Assembly (NCBI GenBank): GCA_034770075.1
Contig: CM068382.1
Coordinates: forward strand, 2,790,001-2,854,000
Source of the DNA: Aralia elata
Taxonomy: Eukaryota > Streptophyta > Magnoliopsida > Apiales > Araliaceae
Length of the DNA stretch: 64,000 bases
Direction: 5' to 3'
Shown here: piece after piece, positions 22,878-35,720 of the stretch
How positions within the stretch are numbered: the first letter of the stretch is position 1
How the letters are laid out: every line of letters starts with the position of its first letter
Notes under the pieces: model-generated
Database searches by the model: none
What the model was told of the DNA's origin: nothing
What the model saw: the letters and a program-made list of their open reading frames with translations, nothing else
Translations under genes and position numbers: made by a program

Positions 22878-25800
22878 ATGGGGACTGAAGATCCTAGCCA
22901 TGCAAACTTTCCTTCAAGACCTGCTACCTCACCTTTCCCTTCTCCACAAAGTATGATGCCTTTTTTGTCATCTCGCCCTTCAGTTGGATCCCAGGTCTCT
23001 ACTTTACAACCTTCACAGCCACCTGCTCCACAAACTACAACTCCTTTCTTATCCTCAGGGCCTGTGGTTGGATCAGATGCTTCTTCTGCTTTTAGGCCAT
23101 CCCTGCCACCTGTTTCTCAGATGACAGCGCCTTTCTTATCCTCAAGACCTGTGGTTGGATCAGATGCCTCTGGTTTTAGACCGATGCCACCAGGCAGATC
23201 TATTGCTCCATCTATGAATCCATCCCCACCATCGTATGGCCCACCAGCTGCAGGACCTTTCCAACGTTTTCCAGCACCACAGTTTTCCTCAACGGCTCAA
23301 GTATTGCCTCCACGCACTTCACCCGTGGGGCAATCGGCTTTTCCTCAACCAACTAAACAGCCCTTTGGCCATGTTTCATCAGTGTCAGCTTTTCAAAGTC
23401 TGCAGCCCCATATACCATCAGTGCCAATGGGGTCTCCGCCTCAAAGCATAAACACAGTGCCTTCGAGCATGAATTTTCCTCAGTCATCTGTTGATTCATT
23501 GTATTCAGCTTCTCGGCCGAATATGCAGCAATTTTCACACCCAACTGGGTTATCTTATCCTGCTGCTCGAGGCAGTTTGCATTCAGCTTTGCCAGGGTAT
23601 CCTGGTATGCAGCCCACTGCAGTTACACAAGCTCCACCTTTACAGCCTTCAACCTTTCTTACTCATCAAGGAGGTTATGTTCCACCCCCTCCAGGAGCAT
23701 CCATCCCTTTTCTTTCTCCTCAAGGTGGTTATGCCACACCTCCTTCAGTTGCACCTCCTGTAGGCCTGTATCCGACGGAGCAAATACGACCACCAGGCTC
23801 TGCACCTCCTGTGGGAGCTGCTCAGGGCTTGATAGAAGACTTCGGATCCCTCTCTCTTGGGTCTGTTCCTGGCTCATTTGATTCAGGACTTGATTCTCAA
23901 GCATTGCCACGGCCATTGGATGGTGACGTGGAGCCAAAATGTTATGCTGAGATGTACCCCATGAATTGCGATTCTAGATATCTACGGCTCACAACTAGTG
24001 GGATACCAAATTCTCAGTCCTTGCTTTCAAGGTGGCATTTGCCTCTTGGAGCAGTTGTTTGTCCTCTCGCGGAAGCTCCTAACAGGGTGAGCATTATTCA
24101 GTCAGAGCAATTGCAGTCACTGAAACAACATTCTTACACATCATATGTGCAAATCTCATTTTCATACTTGTAACTGTTGTTCATTCAGGAGGAAGTGCCA
24201 ATTGTTAATTTTGCCCCGATGGGTATTATTCGTTGCAGAAGATGTCGCACGTATGTGAATCCTTATGCGACTTTCACAGATGGTGGACGAAAGTGGCAAT
24301 GCAACATCTGTGTTTTGCTTAATGAGGGTAAGGTTCCAACTATCAACACAAGATTATATGCGTTCTTTATCTTTCCATTTTCTTTTTTAAATTGAAGGGG
24401 CTAGGAGAAGTGAATTAGTTCCAACATTATTTATTCTATATCCATTTAGTATGTGTTTTTAGATGCCTAAAATAGCTTTATACATTACTTATTTAATATA
24501 TTGGTATTAGGTACAATGAAACTTTTTTTGCTGTTAACTCTGGCATATGGAGTATGATAATTTTTCTTGTAGTGGTAGCTCATCCTATGCCAGCACTCTT
24601 ACTCCCCATCCATGGACACCCTTCACTGCTCCGATGCCAACTCTCTCTCTCTCTTTAATTATTTGTCCTTGTGGATTGTAGAATAGGGTGTCCTGTACGT
24701 CCTGAAAATTATGTCAAATCACACTACTCTACATGCTGCAAGATCAATTTTAAATTCTAAAATATGATATCTTTTCAGTGGGTTGGATAGTCTAATTGTC
24801 TTAATGTTTTTATGCTGATCCATTTCAATATTCCACTTCCAGTTCCAGGTGATTATTTTGCCCCTTTGGATGCCAGTGGCAGAAGAATTGATTTGGATCA
24901 GCGGCCTGAGCTTATCAAGGGTAGTGTGGAATTTGTTGCTCCAACTGAATACATGGTGCGGCCACCTATGCCACCACTGTATTTTTTCCTCATTGATGTA
25001 TCAATATCTGCTGTCAGAAGTGGAATGCTTGAGGTAATATTATGTGCTACTTTGAAAAATCCTTCAGACATGACCTTAAATTTGAAGTGTTATGCATATT
25101 ATTATAAAAAATTATAACCCTACGGATGCATGGATGATGCATCTTTATCATGTCATACCCTATTTACAATTTAAAATTATGTTTTCTAACTATTTAAAAT
25201 TGTTTATTGGTGATTTTACTTGTGAAATTTCCTCTGCTAATCAATATTATGTTTTCATCAAAAGATAGATAACTATTTGTTGATCAAAAGACAAGTAGCA
25301 GATAGAACTTGCATGTGTCTTTTGGAGAAACTTGCATATAATGTCAAAGTAATTTTGTAGGTGGTGGCACAAACAATTAAGTCTTGTTTGGATAAGTTGC
25401 CAGGCAGTCCCAGAACACAGATTGGTTTCATAACTTATGATAGCACAATTCATTTCTATAATATGAAGGCAAGTTATTTAATTACTACTGATTCTATAGA
25501 TTGCTTTAATTTCTTTCAATTGCTATCACCTAAATCTGTATCGAATTATTTATAGTTTTGTCTTGTGCCAGTCATCTTTGACACAGCCTCAAATGATGGT
25601 GGTGTCAGATCTGGATGATATTTTTGTTCCATTGCCAGATGATCTCCTTGTCAACTTGTCAGAATCCAGAAGCGTAGTGGATGCATTTCTGGACAGCCTG
25701 CCTTCCATATTTCAGGACAATGTTAATGTGGAATCTGCTTTTGGTCCAGCTCTTAAAGCTACTTTTATGATTATGGTTGGTTTCTTCTCATCTGCACCAA

Positions 25801-28800
25801 TTTGATGTTTTGATCCAAGTCTTAACATTAAAATTATTTAAACTTTGAACCTTTTTCCTGTTCCATTATTATTTGGATATCTTCGTTAGCCATCTTCAAA
25901 GCTATTGTCATATGTTGATTTAGCATAACATTTCTTTCTTCTTTTTGTTACAGAGCCCACGTGGTGGTAAATTGTTGATTTTCCAGAACACACTGCCATC
26001 ACTTGGTGTTGGTCGGTTAAGGTTGCGTGGAGACGATGTACGTGTTTATGGAACAGATAAAGAACATGCACTAAGGCTACCAGAAGATCCATTTTATAAA
26101 CAGATGGCTGCTGATTTTACAAAATACCAGATTGCGGTGAATATATATGCATTCAGCGACAAGTATACTGATATAGCTTCTCTCGGTACGCACTAATGTT
26201 GGAATTATACGATTACCAAATTTTTTATTGTGAAAAATTCTCAGTACGAACCTAGAGTAGTTGAGAATGTGGTATGGTAAAGTAGAGGAAAATCATTGGG
26301 CGAGAATGCATTGGAGCTAGCTTGCATAGGTACTTACTCAAATATTTTGGATATCACCAGCAATTCTCTTCAGATAAATGTATTCTTAAACAGCTTAAAA
26401 ACAAATCCCTGTACAAGGAAATGTGCCGACGTAGACTGCAATCATAGAACTTAGTAAGACTCATTTGCTTATACTCACTAGACTTTAAATCTGAAGCAAA
26501 TTATATACGACTTTACTGATAGAAGGGCTTCTCATACAGTACCATCTCAACCTTCATAAGTTGGGAAATTTACTTTATACGTCCTCCGTCCTCCAAAGGA
26601 TTTCTTATTTTTCACACAAATTAAGAATGTCAAATTAGAGGATATAATAAAATAAGTTCCAATTTTGCCCTTATATATGGATTTAAACAATACTAGTGGG
26701 ACCCATATAATTATGACAAGTACGGGGATACGATAGTCTTTTCCCACACTTTATAACTTTGACTTTTGTGCTTGACCCATTCTTTTGATGACATCTTTTT
26801 TTGCACTTCAGCCATCCTTTGGTGGACAGAGGGAGTACTATTTTAAACTTCCAACTTCCAATGATTATGAATTAATAATCTTCCTCACTGTACCATTCCT
26901 AATTTGTGCTTTACCCATAGGAACTCTTGCCAAATATACTGGTGGCCAGATATATTACTATCCAAACTTCCAGTCTGTCATTCATAAAGAAAGGTTACGG
27001 CATGAGTTATCCAGGGATCTAACTAGAGAAACTGCCTGGGAAGCTGTCTTACGCATAAGATGTGGAAGAGGTAAGTCGCTCCTATTACTATTGAACACGC
27101 GAAACATGTCATTGATTTTATTAGGGCAACAGTATATGACCTGGTTACTGGTTACTGTTTTAACTGGAAAAAATTATTAATTGTTTCGTCTCTTTAGGTG
27201 TGCGTTTCACATCTTATCATGGGAACTTCATGCTAAGATCCACTGATTTATTAGCCCTTCCAGCTGTTGACTGTGACAAAGCTTATACAATGCAGTTATG
27301 TCTTGAAGAGACATTGCTGACAAGTCCAACTGTGTATTTTCAAGTAGCTTTACTGTATCCTTTTGATTTGGGGTTTAAGAAATCCCATAATACTTTGCCG
27401 TGTGTGTGTGGGTGGTAACAGTTTCTTCATGATTCACATGTTTTTAATTCTACTTGTATTTGTTAAATAATTTATTTCATAAAGAAAATTACTTAACTTT
27501 TGAAAGATACACTTCATCATCTGGAGAAAGGCGTATAAGAGTACATACAGCGGCAGCACCAGTGGTTAAAGATCTGGGAGGGATGTACCGACAGGCTGAT
27601 ACTGGTGCCATTATTTCTTTGCTTAGTAGGTTAGGTAAAAACACATCTTTCCACTCACCTAATCTGCTATTGAATTTTAGCATTAGTCGGTTTCTTGATA
27701 TTTAAATTATTAACTGATTTAATATGCAGCAATTGAGAAAAGTCTGTCCTGTAAACTAGAAGAAGCTCGAAACTCTATTCAATTAAGAATAGTCAAAGCT
27801 CTCAAAGAATATCGGAATATCTATGCTGTGCAGCATCGTCTGGGAAGCAGGATGATATATCCAGAATCCCTGAAATTTTTGCCTTTGTATGGATTAGCAC
27901 TATGTAAGTCAACACCCCTACGTGGTGGGTATGCTGATGCTCAGCTTGATGAACGCTGTGCAGCAGGATACACCATGATGGCTTTACCTGCCAAAAAATT
28001 GTTGAAGCTTCTATATCCTAATTTGATACGGATAGATGGGTATCTTTTAAAGGTAAGAAATTTATTACATTTTGAATTTCTTAATGATGTTGTTAATCTC
28101 ATGCATTGCTAATACTACATCTGCATTGCGTAGACTACTCAGGCTAATGAGTTGGAAAACTTATTCAAAAGGCTACCTCTTGCTGCAGACAGCTTAGATT
28201 CCAGGGGTCTTTATATTTATGATGATGGTTTTAGGTTTGTAATATGGTTTGGTAGAATGCTTTCACCTGATATTGCAAGGAATCTACTAGGTGAAGACTT
28301 CGCTACAGAGTACTCAAGGGTATGCTTATTCTTCTGCTATAATATATAATCCCTCCAACCAAGTTTAGGTAGCCTCTTATTTTTTGGGTTTCTTAGCACA
28401 AATTTAAAGAAATGTCAAAATCATATTTATACATACTATTTTTCTCATGTTTTTTTTTTTTGATAAAATTTTTCTACATATTTGTATACTCCCTCCGTCC
28501 CACACTATTTTCACCTCTTTTTTTTTAGTGTGTGCATGTGGGACGGAGTGAAATATCCCCTATTTCTCCTTTTTTAGTGACTACTTTAAGGGCATATTGG
28601 TCTTAGGAGAATTAAAATAATTATGTTTCAGTAAGTATTTCTAAGAACTATAATCTTTTTTATTTGGAATTTTTTTTTTAAATTGTGTGGTAATATACGA
28701 ACACTCTTATAATGCGATTTAGGGAGGCTGATCCACCATATTTTTTTGACTGAGTTTTTGCATTTCCCTGCTTTTGATTTTGAATTCATATTGGACGGTT

Positions 28801-29318
28801 TTACTTGAGTTGGCTTCATTCTCTTTGCATTGGCACTTTGTGGTTTAGTTATATATTGTTGTAGGTATGCAGTTCCTTTTCTTGTAGTGAGTGTGGAATA
28901 ATTTGTAGCAGTCACAGTGTACAAGTTTTTATGTTTTTTCCTCTCCTTCCCGCTATATCTGCGTGTGAAAGTTTCCTGCAATATAACTTGACTTTCAAGA
29001 TCTTTCATTTCTGGTTGCTTTTCCTTTGCTTTCTGTATTTCATCCTTTCCGGTGCTTTATAATTGTTTTCTTCTTGGAAATCAGGTTAGTATTTACGAGC
29101 ATGAAAATGACGAGTCAAGGAAGCTAATGCGGATACTTCAGAAATTTAGGGAGGCTGACCCATCGTATTATCAACTGTGTCATCTTGTTAGACAAGGTGA
29201 ACAGCCTAGAGAAGGTTTCTTCATACTTGTAAACCTAGTTGAGGACCATGTTGGTGGTATGAATGGCTATCTTGATTGGATCCTTCAAATACATCGGCAA
29301 ACCCAGCAAAACGCATAA
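22878..29318 (+). CDS. SEC24A: Protein transport protein Sec24-like, SEC24A type (COPII coat)
   Basis: SEC24 is the cargo-binding half of the Sec23/Sec24 inner COPII coat that buds vesicles from the ER. Twelve coding exons: 22878-24086, 24189-24327, 24843-25033, 25361-25468, 25572-25775, 25954-26185, 26921-27070, 27198-27354, 27507-27634, 27730-28052, 28134-28319 and 29085-29318. Phases join to give about 1086 residues (Arabidopsis SEC24A is near 1040). The start MGTEDPSHANFPSRP matches the SEC24A N-terminus. Residues 1 to about 330 are Pro/Ser/Gln-rich and disordered. Then come PRPLDGDVEPKCYAEMYPMN, a zinc finger with Cys419, Cys422, Cys441 and Cys444, the vWA-like trunk (YFFLIDVSISA), the helical domain, and the gelsolin-like end (LYIYDDGFRFVIWFGRML). 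The intron after 25468 starts with GC instead of GT. No frame break is seen. A 3' UTR intron directly after the stop (ACAG|GTAACG) is possible. Confidence 0.96.
26580..26835. mobile_element. Stowaway-type MITE, family C, in a SEC24A intron
   Basis: The ends CGTCCTCCGTCCTCCAAAGG and CCTTTGGTGGACAGAGGGAG are inverted repeats next to TA on both sides. It is 256 bp long and non-coding. It lies in the intron 26186-26920, ending about 85 bp before the splice acceptor. The exon phases are unaffected. Confidence 0.85.
28489..28548. mobile_element. Very short Stowaway-like element in a SEC24A intron
   Basis: CTCCCTCCGTCCCACACTAT and ATGTGGGACGGAG form an inverted pair only about 60 bp long, preceded by TA. 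It is probably an internally deleted MITE, or an independent tiny hairpin. It lies in the intron 28320-29084. Confidence 0.6.
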
Positions 29319-31310
29319 CCATACAGGTAACGATAAGTTTTTTATTAATTAGTTGAGTGATGCCTGAATGATCATTTGTGTTCTCCCTCTCAATGTAAAT
29401 TGAGGTGGCTTAAAATCCACGAAGCTAATCAAGGATACTTGTTGCAAGACTAGCAGGTACTAGTTCATTTAGAACATTCTTCTAAATCATGAAGTCGTTT
29501 TTCTTCTAAATCATGAAGTCGTTTTCATCAATGTTGCACAACATGTCCATAACTGCTTGATGTTTGGTTCCGAGTTTGATCCTTCTATATGTGAATGGAT
29601 TGGCCTGGTTAGCTTTAGTGTAGTTTCAGTTTGACATTAAGACCAAATCTCATTGAAGGATGGTTTTTATTTGTAAAGCTATCAAACATTGAATTTATGA
29701 TAATTCTTGTTGACTTTATAATTTGATGAAGGCTTGCTGAACCCTTTTTTGAAGTTCATAATTACTGAGAAGTATATGTGCAACTGCTTTTTTGAATGAT
29801 AAAGAGGACATGTGATATTTGAAATGCTCCAGTACTGATGCAAAATTAATTCTAGAGAAAACTGAAGAAAAGTGTACCTTTTAAGAACCATCTGATGGTT
29901 TTTATCGTAGTACTTATGCTCAATACAGTTCCAAAAGATATCTTGATATACAAGGCTTGTCTTTATTATTAGCTATAACTTGTACCATTTGCTAATGTGC
30001 TGTGCTGAATATTCGAGAGCTAGCCAACTGACTTTTGTCCTTTATCCTTTCTGGCATGATGTGATTTGTTGTTTGGTTTATTGTTTGATGTTGTTTTCGT
30101 ACTTGAAATCAAACTTGTATATGGCTTAATATAAATATAATATTCATTCTTTCTTGAGTATTGTTTTTTGGTCAAGTCGGTCTATCTGGTAGTAGTTATT
30201 GGTAGTTTCTTAGGCAAATTCTTAGCCTTGTTCATATTATGGTTCTTATTCTAATTCACATCTATCTTAAACCTTTTGCTATAAAATTTGCAAACCTTTG
30301 ATTTTGTGAACTCGTATCAAAATCAAAGTGCTTCAGCTTGCAAATTTAGTTAGTTACATTCCATTTCTGGGTAATCCTTGAGGAGTCATTCCACTCCTTC
30401 TGGCTGTAAGCACTTGCACTTCTTAATTGTGGATCATCTTTATGTTTCTTTCATTTATTTCAAATAACCTCAGCTGTCTGAATCTAATCCATCCTTGACT
30501 TCTGGTTTTGTCATATTAATCCAGGTCATGACCTTATATTAAAGCCATTACTTTTAACCAACTATGTCCTTGAAATACAGATTTTGCCATTCTAGCACAC
30601 GGGATTATTTATCATGGTGTTCCTGCTTTCTCTTTTGCCGCAATCAAATGTTTCAGTCAAATTGGGAATAATTTGAATCAAGATGCTGGTTCCTTTCAAA
30701 GTAGATTGAGCTAATGAGGCTGAAAATTGATGGAAGCAACTACGTTATGTGGTAATAAGAGCCAATATGCACGTTTGCCTTTCCTTCATTAATTGCTTCG
30801 ATGTGAAATAGCTAGAAGAGTGAGCGTCTTATGTTCACTTCTTTCCCGAATTCCTTGGGTTTGTGCCGTTATTAGTTCCAGCCTTGATGGAAGGTTAAGA
30901 GTTCCGGACTGCTGGACTGCGAGGTGGATGATGAATGCCATTTGAAGGAGGATCTTGCATTGAAAAGCTCAATAATTTGTTGTACTTTTATTTTGTTGCT
31001 AGTTTTGTATATTTTCCCGTTTCTTCTGGGATTTATATTTAGATATAGATACACATTGAGGATTTGTACACATGGTGTGTCTGGGTTGAGTCGTCTTCAG
31101 TTTCTGTAGAAGATTTTCACACTTTATTATTTTATTTTTTTTATTTTTTTTTGATCTGTAGATGTTCATATTTATGAAATGGAGAGAAAAGAGATTACTG
31201 GCCTATAATTTTCTCCATTTATCTCAAGTGAACGTTGGTAACTAAGTTACCCCACCCCTCCACTGTAATAGTATGTACACAAGCATCACTAGCTATCTTG
31301 ACAACTCAAT
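29319..31310. other. SEC24A 3' flank and gene-free spacer
   Basis: The 3' UTR and downstream DNA have no supported gene. A 25-bp direct duplication (TTCTTCTAAATCATGAAGTC) lies at about 29478-29530. Short frames in this interval have no recognisable product. Confidence 0.45.
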
Positions 31311-31313
31311 TTC

Positions 31314-31615
31314 ATGCGTGTATTTTAGTACACACTCAAAATTTAAAGTATCTTATATTAATTTTAAATTTAGAAATTTCACAAATTGAATTAAAAAGTT
31401 TAAATATATTACTAATTTTGAAACAGGTAGTACTAGGAATTTGACGTGTCCAAATTACATGTTTCAGCCCCCTTCCCCCCCCCCCCCACCCCCGCGCGTG
31501 TATTTTAGTAAAGAAATTTCAAAATTTTGATTAAAAAGTTTAGATATATTGCTAATTTTGAAACAGGTAAGAGTATTAGCAATTTGATGAGTCCAAATTA
31601 CCTGTTTCATCCCTC
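31314..31615. repeat. Diverged direct duplication separated by a poly-C run
   Basis: The copy at about 31314-31475 (GCGTGTATTTTAGTA ... AATTTTGAAACAGGTA ... GTCCAAATTACATGTTTCA) is followed by a second copy at about 31496-31608 (GCGTGTATTTTAGTA ... AATTTTGAAACAGGTA ... GTCCAAATTACCTGTTTCA). Between them is a run of thirteen C residues. Confidence 0.75.
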
Positions 31616-32120
31616 CCCTTGCAACGTGTCAAATCGCAATTTGAAGTAGACAGTCTTTTTAAATTTTAAATTTTTTAATATTCCGCCTGATAAAAATCAA
31701 TACAACTCTCCGAGGTAAATAAATAAAATTAACATTCATAAACACATAAGGGTCCCATCCAAATGTACTTTTTAGCCAGAGAGCCTCAAACAAAACTCAT
31801 TTGTATGGATTCTGTTTTACTAAACCGTTAGTTAGATTTATCTTACCTATCACGTTATAATTTTTTTCATTGATCCAACATACGATTAAACAAAGTTATC
31901 CTAATACCTAAGAGATAGTAAACTAATTTTCCCATGATAATAAAGCAGGTCACAAGGATTCAAGGGCTTCTTCTTCCTTTTCACTTTTGCGTACGTTGTT
32001 CAATCCTTTGTTCTTGACCCAATACCATGATTAGATTTTCATGATAACAACTATATAGTACTCCAGTAGTGTTTAAACAAACACATGAACATCTGGTTCA
32101 CAGCCATTTAGAATATATAG

Positions 32121-32208
32121 TCCATTGTATGACCATAAATAGATAGAATATACTCACTTCTAAATTCTAATCCATTGTATGACCATAAATAGATAGAATA
32201 TACTCACC
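32121..32208. repeat. 50-bp direct tandem duplication
   Basis: TCCATTGTATGACCATAAAT and the following AGATAGAATATACTCAC occur twice, at 32121 and 32171, identical by eye over 37 bases. The second copy ends just before the Stowaway element at 32229. Confidence 0.88.
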
Positions 32209-32228
32209 GAACCGTATAAATTTATTAT

Positions 32229-32485
32229 TCCCTCCGTCCCAAACTAATTACATTTCTAGGACTTTTTAAAGTCAAATTGACTATTTTTAAAACTAATCTT
32301 TTTACTATTTTTGCTAACATATAGGTGAAGATATTATAATCAAAAGAAAGTATATACAATTTATTACTAATTTCAATTTTTATAATTTTAGAAATATATT
32401 TATATATGCTTAATTATTAATTTTAAAAATAGTTAATTTGACTTTAAAAAGTTCTAGAAAAGCAATTAATTTGGGACGGAGGGAG
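32229..32485. mobile_element. Stowaway-type MITE, family A copy 3
   Basis: It begins TCCCTCCGTCCCAAACTAAT and ends AATTTGGGACGGAGGGAG, followed by TA. The interior matches the copies at 10447 and 50206 closely, including CTAACATATAGGTGAA and TTATAATTTTAGAAATATAT. It is 257 bp long and lies about 600 bp downstream of the first MIR167 hairpin in that gene's sense direction. Confidence 0.9.
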
Positions 32486-33084
32486 TATTAACTTTTTAAT
32501 GGCAACTTAAATATTTTTAAATTTCATTAATTTTAGTCAATACAATAATAACTATCGTAAATTATATAAAATACATTACTCATTGTAAGATTTTTAATTT
32601 AATAATTATTAATAATTATCTTTGAAACTGTCTCGAATTGATTTTAAAAAAAATATAAAATAACATTTATATAATATATAATGATTATATGTATGGATAA
32701 GTGGGGATCTTAAAAGCACCAACCAGGTTTAGACAGGAGAAAACCTGTCACTAGTATGTTTCTCCCTACTGCTTAGATTCCCCGGCAGAAGTTGAGACCT
32801 GCATAAAAAAATCCGCTTGAGTTGTATTAAAAAATTGAAAGTCTTGAATCATACAAAGGTACAATATTAACAGGTAGAAACTTCATCTACTTGTACTATA
32901 TAATATAATTAAAATAAATCTTTAATTCAGATTAAGCCAGTAAAGAAATTTTTAGCTAGCTAGGGTTTTCTTTAGACAGGCAGAAGCATGAGATACAGAA
33001 AGATGAGAGTGTATATAGCTAGAATTGGTGTGTAATTGCCATATATATAAAAGAACAAGGGTGGGTTTTTCATGATCCCATCAA

Positions 33085-33180
33085 CAGGTGAAGCTACCAT
33101 ATGATCTGATCTTTCCTAGCTAGCTCCACTAATCATATATCGATGAATGGGAAAGTTTAGATCATGCTGGCAGCTTCAAC
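33085..33180 (-). ncRNA. MIR167: MIR167 microRNA precursor, copy 1
   Basis: On the minus strand, 33178-33158 reads TGAAGCTGCCAGCATGATC plus TA, the mature miR167 sequence. About 50 bases downstream, 33107-33087 reads AGATCATATGGTAGCTTCAC plus C, a good miR167 star that pairs with the mature strand with one bulge and a few mismatches and leaves a 2-nt 3' overhang. Mature on the 5' arm and a compact hairpin of about 96 nt are typical of MIR167 genes. miR167 guides cleavage of ARF6 and ARF8 auxin-response-factor mRNAs. A TATA box lies at 33324-33331 and a GA-rich leader at about 33232-33262. The mature sequence is unmistakable; transcript ends are not known. Confidence 0.95.
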
Positions 33181-33323
33181 TACTAGTGGTTCACGATACG
33201 ATACGTCTAACCACCTTAATTTCCGCCATGGGAGAGAGATCTAGAGAGAGAGAGAGAGAAATGAATTCATTTCCATTTGATTTACGGTATATGGGTGGTA
33301 GAGATCAGTAGAGGAGAGGGGCA

Positions 33324-33331
33324 TATATATA
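33324..33331 (-). promoter_or_regulatory. Probable TATA box of MIR167 copy 1
   Basis: On the minus strand the sequence CTCTATATATATGC lies about 150 bp upstream of the mature miRNA, in a non-AT-rich context (CCCCCTC before, CCCCTCTC after). Transcription would then start near 33295-33300. This is inference from position and motif only. Confidence 0.5.
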
Positions 33332-33639
33332 GAGGGGGAATTGGAGAAGATCCAATATTTTCTTTCTCTTGGTGCTAGCCAGTAGTAGTAGTATATAGAA
33401 TAATGTTATTCAGGTTGTTATTAGGTACTGAAAAGCTTATATTATAATTTTATTAAGAGTGAAAACAGATGGTTGGCGCCTGGCAGTGGTCCAAACTTAA
33501 GTAAGACAACTTGAATAATGTTACACCCACGCCACAACCTATCCATATTCCATGCACATAGCTCAGTCACAGTTTCGAAATTATACTACACACATAGTTA
33601 CACCCATTTCTAACTTTAGCTTTCGGACACCATCCATAC

Positions 33640-33665
33640 ACACCTCTCTCTCTCTCTCTATATAT

Positions 33666-33696
<31 letters not shown>

Positions 33697-33700
33697 TATA
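33640..33700. repeat. CT/TA compound microsatellite
   Basis: CTCTCTCTCTC followed by TATATATATCTATATCTATA and further TA repeats. Similar CT-TA runs occur at about 34219-34250. Confidence 0.8.
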
Positions 33701-33986
33701 TCACTAAAATACAAAATCATCCCCTCGATTTATTTACTGATATATTTTTATTCAATATATAGTTTATGTATTAGCGCCTAAACCCCCATCAGGGTACAAC
33801 TATCAGCGGCAAATTGTCCTATTAATTTAGTTTATTTTTGCACTAATAATTACATTTTCAACTAGACGATTCTGCATTAATAAATGACTAAATGTACTTT
33901 GGGGGGGGGGGTGTTTGCTAATTTATTAACCTCAAGATGAGAACATATACATGGGATAGCTTTGCATTTTAATCTTTTCTATATAT

Positions 33987-34183
33987 AAACATCTGCAATG
34001 AACTAAAAATGAGAGGAAAACATATATCAAATTCATTTGGGGGTGGGGGTGGGGGGGGGGACCATCTTCATGTCTTCTTTGATGTAGGATAGAAAAACAT
34101 CTGCAATGAACTAAAAATGAGAGCAAAACATATATCAAATTCATGGGGGGGACCATCTTCATGTCTTCTTTGATGTAGGAGAA
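33987..34183. repeat. Tandem duplication of about 108 bp
   Basis: The unit AACATCTGCAATGAACTAAA ... CATATATCAAATTCAT ... GACCATCTTCATGTCTTC ... GATGTAGGA occurs at about 33987-34091 and again at about 34096-34180. The copies differ mainly in the length of the internal G run (a long GGGGTGGGGG stretch in the first, seven G in the second). Confidence 0.88.
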
Positions 34184-34189
34184 AGGAAA

Positions 34190-35441
34190 GACATCTCACC
34201 TAACAAGCTCATGTGACTCCCTCTCTCTCTCTCTCTATATATATATATGTGTATATAGAAAGGTAATCTAAGGCCAACTTAATTAAACTTATTAAGGCTA
34301 CTTATATTATTAAAATGACCTAATTTTATATAAAATTTTTAATTAATGATTTTTTTTATAAACTTATAAAATAAAAAATTTAACTCAAAATAAAAAGTAC
34401 GTCAATTTTTTAAGTAATTTTAATCAAACTCGACCATGATAATTCCTCAGATATACATGTCGGTACGTTACTTTACGTGAGATATGTCATGTGTACCATC
34501 TTCATTCCTCAGCAAGTGTCTTTAGTTCCGTGGTTCGATGAAGGAAGATAATATGAGTAGCTTTTTCTTTTGTTTACAAGCTAGTAGCATGGAATGCAAT
34601 ATATTTGTCAGGTGCTTGTCTCTCCTGCATGAATTTCTTTACATTAAAACAAAGTGCTAAAGACATTATACGACGGATTAATTGAGTAAACTATATGAAT
34701 AAGTCTAGGGAGTCTAATCAGCAAATTAAAGGCAAAACGAAAAACAATCTCATATTGGAAATTAAAAAGAAAAAAATGACTTTAATTTAATATATAATAG
34801 AAGTTGTTATATATATATATGATTTTGACATTTGTATTTCTTATTTCAAGTGTTTGTTTTGATCATCTTGGTGGGTTTAGGAATTAGGCAGATGGAACCA
34901 ATAGGTGCTTGCAGAATCATCCTTATATCAAAGTGTCAAAAAAGTAGACAGATATGATATTCTAAGGAAAAGTTCCCAACATATTGGCTTCAATGGGCAT
35001 TAAAAAAAAATTGGGTTAACTTCAACCAGTGTCCTTTAAAGTTTTATATAATTTTGTTTTTACTCCTAAATTATCAACTTTCTCAATTGTATTCCTAAAA
35101 ATTGAAAGAGACGGCAACAAATGTAGAAAAGAAAAGACAACAAGGGACACTTGTTTTGTATTAAAGCCACGTAGTGTTATAGGGTTCAATATCCGAAAAT
35201 TCTAACTTATTAAATACTCAGCTGGTTCGTGTGACCAATATATTTAATACTCCATCCATTTTAAAATTAGAGATATAATTTAATTTTTGAGATCAAACGA
35301 TCGTATATTAAATTTTAAAATTGGTATAACTCATAAAAATTTAGAATAAAATAAATTTTGTTATTAATAATTTTTGTTATATACTATACAATTATATTTT
35401 GTGTCGAATTGATTCAGGCAATCCACAATTTGAAATATTAT
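34190..35441. other. Gene-free intergenic DNA
   Basis: AT-rich DNA with no supported gene and no clear transposon ends. A TACTCCATCCATTTTAAAAT motif near 35250 resembles one Stowaway end without a partner. Confidence 0.45.
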
Positions 35442-35720
35442 TCTCTCCGTCCCAGGATAAAAGTTCTGGTTGACTTTTTACGCATATTAAGAAAAAGGAT
35501 AAAATGACAAAATTGTCCATATTTAAATTCTCATTTAATTGCATAGTTTTTTGCACATGACTAGTGATGCTCCGTAAATATGCATAGAGAATAGAAATAC
35601 GACAATTAATACTAAGGGTATTATGGGTAAATTATTGTAAAAAATAGATTATTTAAAGTAAGTAGTAACTTGTGACTATCTAAACTAATAATAAAAATTT
35701 TTATTCCGGGACGGAGGGAG
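35442..35720. mobile_element. Stowaway-type MITE, family B copy 2
   Basis: It begins TCTCTCCGTCCCAGGATAAA and ends TATTCCGGGACGGAGGGAG. The interior (AAGTTCTGGTTGACTTTTTA ... AAATTATTGTAAAAAATAGA) is the reverse orientation of the element at 18744. It is 279 bp long with no reading frame. Confidence 0.88.

Noticed and set aside
28628..29008. 126-codon minus-strand frame in a SEC24A intron
   Set aside because: It lies entirely in the intron 28320-29084, is Lys/Thr-rich by composition and has no motif.
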